Positions 59,701 through 64,000 of a DNA stretch of 64,000 nt are shown here, in pieces; the first letter of the stretch is position 1, and each line of letters begins with the position of its first letter. The position numbers and the translations under genes were made by a program. The DNA comes from Actinoallomurus soli (GTDB lineage Bacteria > Actinomycetota > Actinomycetes > Streptosporangiales > Streptosporangiaceae). The stretch is from NCBI RefSeq assembly GCF_024055715.1, contig NZ_JAMXMV010000001.1:186001-250000 (forward strand), given 5' to 3'. Below the pieces are notes generated by a model, which searched no databases, was not told the DNA's origin, and saw nothing but the letters and a program-made list of their open reading frames with translations.

Positions 59701-60299
59701 TCGGGGGCTCCGTTTCGCAGGACTGGGCGTACGGCCTCCGACGAATCGATCGGGCGAGGGGATCGTCAGGGTCTCGGGCCGTAAGGGGGACGGGGGAAGA
59801 CTAGCCGCCCAGGCGGTGTTCCGGGCCACCCGGTATCGATGTAACACATCGGTCGTACGCAGGTGACATGCCCGTCGCACAGGGGACGGCGGCGCGGCGG
59901 GCGTCCCGTGCCGGCGGTGCAGGGGTGTGGTCTCGGGATGGATGGGTATTGGGGTGAATCGCGCTCGCGCTTTGCGGAGATCGGCCGTGAAGCGCGCGTC
60001 CGCGCGCGGCGATCCGGGCGCGGTCGGCGCCACAGGTTTCGAAGTCCGTAAAAAGGTCTTCTGTAAGAAGACGGAGAAAACTATCCTTTCTGGTACAAGT
60101 ATTGTCAGCGACGGGGGACGGCCGGCATGGGGGCGGCCGGTTCGCCGCTGATGAGAGGCGTGATCGTTGAACTGTCCTGGTTCACGGGGGAACCGCACCC
60201 GCGTCGAAGGCCGTGCCGTACGGCCCTTCGTGAGCCGCGACCCGGAGTCGACCACTCCTCCTGATTCTCTGTTGATTGTTTCGGTAAAAGTGGGTCAAT
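59701..60299. other. Gene-free divergent region with an AT-rich inverted repeat
   Basis: The stretch separates the NCS2 permease and the XRE-TPR gene and should hold both promoters. A sharp AT-rich patch (about 60045-60110) contains a seven-base perfect inverted repeat, GTCTTCT-GTA-AGAAGAC (60056-60072), likely an operator. The TTGTCAG and AACTATCC motifs nearby could be promoter elements, but no spacing is convincing. Confidence 0.5.
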
Positions 60300-61598
60300 G
60301 TGGACAGTCACCAATCGCTCGGGCAACGCATCCGCTGGGCACGGATGCGTAAGGGTCTTTCGCAGGCGCAACTGGCGCTCCCCGAGCTGTCCGACAGCTA
60401 CGTCTCCCTGATCGAGAGCGGCAAGCGCACCCCCACCCCGGAGGTCGTACGGCTCCTGGCCCGCAAGCTCGGCTGCTCGGCGTCCTACCTGTCCAGCGGC
60501 ATCGACGAGGCCACGCAGGACCGGCTGCAGACGACGCTCGACGAGGCGGAGTCCGCGCTACGGGGCGGCCGGGCGGCGGAGGCGCGGGACCGCTTCGCGG
60601 AACTGCTGGCCGATCCGGCGCTGACCAGTCTCCCCGAGCCGGCGCGCCGCGCGCACTGGGGCCACGCCCTCGCCCTCGAGGCGGCCGGCGCCATTGAGGA
60701 GGCGCTGCGCGAGTTCGCCGCCCTCGGATCGACGCTGTCACCGGAGTACGACACCGACGAGTGGATCCGGGTCAACGTCGCCGCCGCCCGCTGCCACCTG
60801 GACAACGGGAACCTGGCGGAGAGCGCGGCCGTGGCCGAGCGCGCGTTCGCGCGGGTCACCGCGAAACAGGGGCCGTGGAGCGACGAGACGGTCAAGCTCG
60901 GCGCCACGCTCGTCGGCGTCTACCTGGAACGGGGCGACCTCGTCAGCGCCCGGCAGCTGACCGAGAGGCTGGTGGAGCACGCCGAGGCGACGAGCAGCCC
61001 GGTCGCCCGGATCGCCGCCTACTGGGAGGCCGCCCTGGTGGCCCAGCACAAGGCGGACTTCGACGCGGCCGTGACGTACGGGGAACGGGCGCTGGCCCTC
61101 TTGGGCGAGGTGGCCGACCTGCGCGACGCCAGCCGGCTGCGGGGGGAGTACGCCACCCTGATGCTGCTGGCCCGGCCGCAGGACGCGCGACGCGCCCGCG
61201 ACGAGCTCGAACGCGCCCTCCACGAGCGCACCGCGACGGGGGCGGCCGACGTCGACATCGCCTGGTGCCTGACCGAGCTCTCCCGCGCGGAGCTGGCGGT
61301 GGGCGAGCCGCAGCGAGCAGCCGACCGGGCCCACGAGGCGCTGGAGCTGCTCGGCGACGAGCCCCGGCCGGCCACCGCCGGAGCCCTCATCGCGCTCGCC
61401 GAGGCGACCCTGCGGCTGGGCCGTACGGAGGAGGCCACGGCGACACTGGACCGTGCGATGACGTGCCTCCGGGGCATCGGCCCCTCACGCGAGGCGGCGC
61501 AGGGCTGGTTCCGGCTCGCCGAGCTGCTGTCGGACGCCGGCTCCCCGCAGCAGCGGGCCGACGCGTACCGGCAGGCGCTGGCCTGCGCGGGCCTTTGA
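60300..61598 (+). CDS. XRE-family regulator with TPR repeats
   Basis: A 432-residue protein with an N-terminal HTH_XRE (LGQRIRWARMRKGLSQAQLA then SDSYVSLIESGKRTPTPEVV) and a long alpha-helical TPR region (about 85-425). This is a Streptomyces-type peptide- or ligand-sensing regulator. Start is GTG 60300. The 3' end (YRQALACAGL, stop) is the first unit of a 35-bp tandem array that runs to 61775. It may act on the divergent NCS2 permease through the AT-rich inverted repeat at 60056, which is speculation. Confidence 0.85.
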   Translation: MDSHQSLGQRIRWARMRKGLSQAQLALPELSDSYVSLIESGKRTPTPEVVRLLARKLGCSASYLSSGIDEATQDRLQTTLDEAESALRGGRAAEARDRFAELLADPALTSLPEPARRAHWGHALALEAAGAIEEALREFAALGSTLSPEYDTDEWIRVNVAAARCHLDNGNLAESAAVAERAFARVTAKQGPWSDETVKLGATLVGVYLERGDLVSARQLTERLVEHAEATSSPVARIAAYWEAALVAQHKADFDAAVTYGERALALLGEVADLRDASRLRGEYATLMLLARPQDARRARDELERALHERTATGAADVDIAWCLTELSRAELAVGEPQRAADRAHEALELLGDEPRPATAGALIALAEATLRLGRTEEATATLDRAMTCLRGIGPSREAAQGWFRLAELLSDAGSPQQRADAYRQALACAGL

Positions 61599-61775
61599 GG
61601 TACCGGCAGGCGGCGGCCTGCGGGGGCCTTTGAGGTACCGGCAGGCGGCGGCCTGCGGGGGCCTTTGAGGTACCGGCAGGCGGCGGCCTGCGGGGGCCTT
61701 TGAGGTACCGGCAGGCGCCGGCCTGCGCGGGCCTCTGCGGTACCGGCAGGCACTGACCTGCGCGGGCCGCTGAGA
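61566..61775. repeat. 35-bp hairpin-bearing array copying the 3' end of the XRE-TPR gene
   Basis: Six copies begin TACCGGCAGG at 61566, 61601, 61636, 61671, 61706 and 61741, exactly 35 bases apart. The first copy holds the last ten codons and stop codon of the gene. Every copy can form a stem GCAGGC-n4-GCCTGC (the last with one mismatch). No spacers are present, so it is not CRISPR. The frame changes from copy to copy because 35 is not divisible by three. Confidence 0.95.
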
Positions 61776-61959
61776 GCGGACGGCCGTCCCGCCCCCTATG
61801 CCGGTCCGTATCTCCGCGACGCCCTACGGTGAATAAGCTGAGGGGGTCCGGGGAGCGATCCCGGCGAGCGGGCGGGCGGCCGAGGAGGCCGCGTGCCGGT
61901 GATGCCGTGCCGTGAGCGATCCGGGATACCTTCCGATCCGGAGAGACCACCGCCTCGCC

Positions 61960-62058
61960 ATGATGAACATCCCGCACGCGCACCGCTCCGGTGCCGCCGC
62001 CCACGCCGGTGCGCCGAGCGCAGCCGTCCTCCTCTCGTGGTCGGTCTCCCGTGCGTAG
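61960..62058 (+). CDS. Possible short leader ORF before the CopD-CtaG gene
   Basis: A 32-residue frame (MMNIPHAHRSGAAAHAGAPS... SRA) ends in a stop that overlaps the GTG of the next gene by eight bases, an arrangement seen in translational coupling. Three His residues lie within 15 positions, but that may be chance. No convincing Shine-Dalgarno sequence. It may not be translated. Confidence 0.25.
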   Translation: MMNIPHAHRSGAAAHAGAPSAAVLLSWSVSRA

Positions 62059-64000
62059 CCACCGGCCGTACGCCGTCGCGGGGCTCGTCGGGCTCACGAG
62101 CCTCGCCGCCCTCCTGATCGCGCTGGTCGCCGGCGGCGCGGTCCGTGAGAAGGTGATCAGCGGGCTGGCCGACGCCGGCACGCTGACCCGCTGGGGCCTG
62201 CCGGTCGCCCGCCTGGCCATGGACCTCGGCGGCGCGCTGACCGTGGGGACCCTGCTGTTCGCCGTGACGATGCTGCCCTCGGCGAAGGGCGTCATGGACC
62301 CCCAGGCCGTGCGCTACATCCGCGCCACGTCCTGGATCGCCGCGATCTGGGCGGCCGGCGCCGCCGCGACTCTGCTCTTCACGGTCTCCGACGTCCTCGG
62401 CGAGCCGGTCGGCAAGGTGGCCGGCGGCAACGAGCTGTCCAGCTACGTCGGTCAGCTGCCCCAGGGCACCGCGTTGATGATCGTCGTCCTGCTGACCGCG
62501 ATGATCGCCCTGCTGACCCGGACCGCGGCCACGCTCGGCAGTGCGGCGGGACTGCTCGTCGTCGCCCTCGTCGCGCTGCTGCCGCCGCCGCTCACCGGCC
62601 ATTCGGCGACCTCGCCCAACCACGAACTGGCGATCAGCGGGCTGGCGATGCACGTCGTCGCGCTCGCGCCCTGGGTGGGCGGCCTGCTGGTCCTCACCTG
62701 GCACGCCGTCCACGACGGCGACCATCTCGGCGTGGCGGCGCACCGCTTCAGCCGGATGGCGCTGTGGTGCTTCATCGCGGTCGGCGTCAGCGGTGTCGCG
62801 AACGCCGTCTCCCGGCTGCCCGACCCCGCCCAGCTGGTCAGCAGCGACTACGGCCGGCTGGTCCTCGTCAAGACGGTGCTGTTCGTCCTCCTCGGCGTCG
62901 CCGGGTGGCTGCACCGGGAGCGCACGCTGCCCGCCGTCATGGCGCACAATCCCAAGGGGTACACGCGACCGCCGGTCGGCCGCCCGCCGTGGCCCCTGGT
63001 GCGCCTCCTCGCCGCCGAGGCGTTCGTGATGGCCGCCACGATGGGCGTCGCGGTCGCGCTCGCCCGAACCGCCCCTCCGGCGCCGTCCGCCGAGGAGTCG
63101 CCGATCCGCAGCCTGCTCGGCTTCGACATGCCGCCGCCGGTCACCCTCGGCCGGCTGGCGACGATGTGGCGGCCGGACCTGTTCTTCGGGGCCCTCGTCG
63201 TGGTGATGGGCGGCCTGTACCTCGCCGGGGTCACGCGGCTGCGACGGCGCGGCGACCGGTGGCCGGTGGGCCGGACCGTCTCCTGGTTCGTCGGCCTGGC
63301 CACCGTGGTCGCGGTGACGATGACCGGCGCCGCGACCTACGCGCCGGTGCTGTTCAGCGTGCACATGGTGCAGCACATGACGCTGTCCATGCTCACCCCG
63401 ATCTTCCTCGTGCTGGGCGCCCCGGTGACGCTCGCGCTGCGCGCGCTGAAGCCGGCCGCCGTCCGCGGCGACCGGGGTCCGCGCGAGTGGCTCGCGGCGA
63501 TCCTGAAGAGCCGGGGGGCCAAGTTCATCGGCCATCCGGCCGTCGCCACGGTCATCTTCATGGGCAGCACGTACGTGCTGTACTTCACGCCGCTGTTCGG
63601 CTACCTCATGCGCGCCCACGTCGGCCACCTGGCGATGCTCGTCCACTTCATGGCCGCGGGCAGCCTCTTCTTCTGGGTGCTCATCGGGGTCGACCCGACG
63701 CCGCGCCGGCTGCCCTACATCGCCCGGATCCTCCTGCTGTTCGTCACCATGCCGTTCCACGCCTTCTTCGGCATCGCGCTGATGGAGCTCGGCAAGCCCA
63801 TCGCGGAGGGCTGGTACAACTCGCTGCACCGGTCGTGGGGGCCGTCGATCCTCGTCGACCAGCAGACCGGCGGCGGGATCGCGTGGGCGTTCGGGGAGAT
63901 TCCGACGTTCATCGTCCTGCTCGCGATCGTGTTCCAGTGGTTCGTGGCGGACCAGCGCGTGGCACGCCGCCAGGAGCGCCGCGCCGACCGGGCGGCGGCG
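62051..64000 (+). CDS. CopD-CtaG fusion membrane protein (3' end outside window)
   Basis: An open frame from GTG 62051 (VRSHRPYAVAGLVGL) to the window end, at least 650 codons, so the true stop lies beyond 64000. The N-terminal half (about 1-300) is a CopD/YcnJ-like copper transport domain with many helices (NHELAISGLAMHVVALAPWV, SRMALWCFIAVGVSGVANAV, SSDYGRLVLVKTVLFVLLG). The second half (about 330-635) is a caa3-type CtaG cytochrome oxidase assembly domain (FSVHMVQHMTLSMLTPIFLV, PVTLALRALKP, LLFVTMPFHAFFGIALM). The fusion is known in actinobacteria and probably supplies copper to cytochrome oxidase. The long antisense frame here is a composition artefact. Confidence 0.9.
   Translation, partial: MRSHRPYAVAGLVGLTSLAALLIALVAGGAVREKVISGLADAGTLTRWGLPVARLAMDLGGALTVGTLLFAVTMLPSAKGVMDPQAVRYIRATSWIAAIWAAGAAATLLFTVSDVLGEPVGKVAGGNELSSYVGQLPQGTALMIVVLLTAMIALLTRTAATLGSAAGLLVVALVALLPPPLTGHSATSPNHELAISGLAMHVVALAPWVGGLLVLTWHAVHDGDHLGVAAHRFSRMALWCFIAVGVSGVANAVSRLPDPAQLVSSDYGRLVLVKTVLFVLLGVAGWLHRERTLPAVMAHNPKGYTRPPVGRPPWPLVRLLAAEAFVMAATMGVAVALARTAPPAPSAEESPIRSLLGFDMPPPVTLGRLATMWRPDLFFGALVVVMGGLYLAGVTRLRRRGDRWPVGRTVSWFVGLATVVAVTMTGAATYAPVLFSVHMVQHMTLSMLTPIFLVLGAPVTLALRALKPAAVRGDRGPREWLAAILKSRGAKFIGHPAVATVIFMGSTYVLYFTPLFGYLMRAHVGHLAMLVHFMAAGSLFFWVLIGVDPTPRRLPYIARILLLFVTMPFHAFFGIALMELGKPIAEGWYNSLHRSWGPSILVDQQTGGGIAWAFGEIPTFIVLLAIVFQWFVADQRVARRQERRADRAAA

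Noticed and set aside
59701-60299. Purine riboswitch before the NCS2 permease
   Set aside because: The conserved purine-riboswitch core and its three-way junction could not be found on the minus strand.
61566-61775. CRISPR array
   Set aside because: The units are contiguous with no variable spacers, and no cas genes are in the window. It is a simple tandem repeat.
61796-63829. 677-residue minus-strand frame
   Set aside because: Antisense to the CopD-CtaG gene. It is rich in Asp, Arg, His and Gln without a hydrophobic core, as expected for a shadow frame.

Overview
The window is about 72% G+C, with GTG and TTG starts and the gene families of a filamentous high-GC actinobacterium: EfeOB, an ECF41 sigma factor, XRE/DUF5753 regulators, an F420-type LLM oxidoreductase, an MpaB-like protein and a large LuxR-type ATPase. 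The mix suggests the Streptosporangiales (for example an Actinomadura-like Thermomonosporaceae). That placement is inferred from gene content only. No plasmid, prophage, CRISPR or rRNA features were seen. Two tRNA genes are present: Asn(GTT), and one with a CAT anticodon.

Layout. 0-8.3 kb: DUF4267 membrane protein, M48 protease, NUDIX hydrolase divergent from dgt, an FAD ferredoxin-reductase-like protein, an ECF41 sigma factor with its typical CxxC carboxymuconolactone-decarboxylase-like partner, and an orphan MalK-type ATPase. 8.6-11.8 kb: dnaG followed by an RpoD-like sigma factor. 11.9-14.4 kb: efeO-efeB behind overlapping iron boxes. 14.5-17.3 kb: GH63-like hydrolase and small unknown proteins. 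17.3-19.0 kb: tRNA-Asn followed by a decayed patch holding a frameshifted tnpB remnant, a truncated secreted protein, a SARP 5' fragment and a short leader ORF before a SigE-like ECF factor. 19.6-23.8 kb: sulfite-oxidase-like enzyme, MalY/PatB-type aminotransferase, GlcD-like oxidase. 24-31.9 kb: repetitive DNA, a cholesterol-oxidase-like GMC protein translationally coupled to an alpha/beta hydrolase, and a LAL regulator. 32-34.5 kb: HATPase anti-sigma-like protein, then a secreted TNT-domain NADase with a candidate immunity gene. 34.5-38.3 kb: a CitB/DcuR-DcuS type two-component system divergent from dctA. 38.4-45.5 kb: tRNA-CAT, LLM oxidoreductase, hydrolase/TetR pair with twin operators, a secreted anchor-type protein, two convergent XRE/DUF5753 regulators, and a siderophore-interacting protein with an iron box. 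45.6-64 kb: two bacterial PH-domain membrane proteins, MFS and APC transporters, GGT, CutA, MpaB-like, a hydrolase relic, a phosphatase, alanine dehydrogenase, a K+/H+ antiporter, PaiB-like, an NCS2 permease, an XRE-TPR regulator, and a CopD-CtaG fusion that runs off the end.

What stands out. Many short tandem arrays sit at gene ends. At four loci (about 21.2, 43.5, 58.3 and 61.6 kb) the repeated unit is the last codons plus the stop codon of the adjacent gene. A 69-bp repeat (three copies at 27.6 kb) carries a Shine-Dalgarno sequence exactly four bases before the next start codon, and a diverged copy does the same at 46.2 kb. An 87-bp in-frame duplication inside dgt shares a 14-mer with that element. 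The secreted TNT NADase with its small downstream partner is the best candidate for a functional toxin-immunity system.
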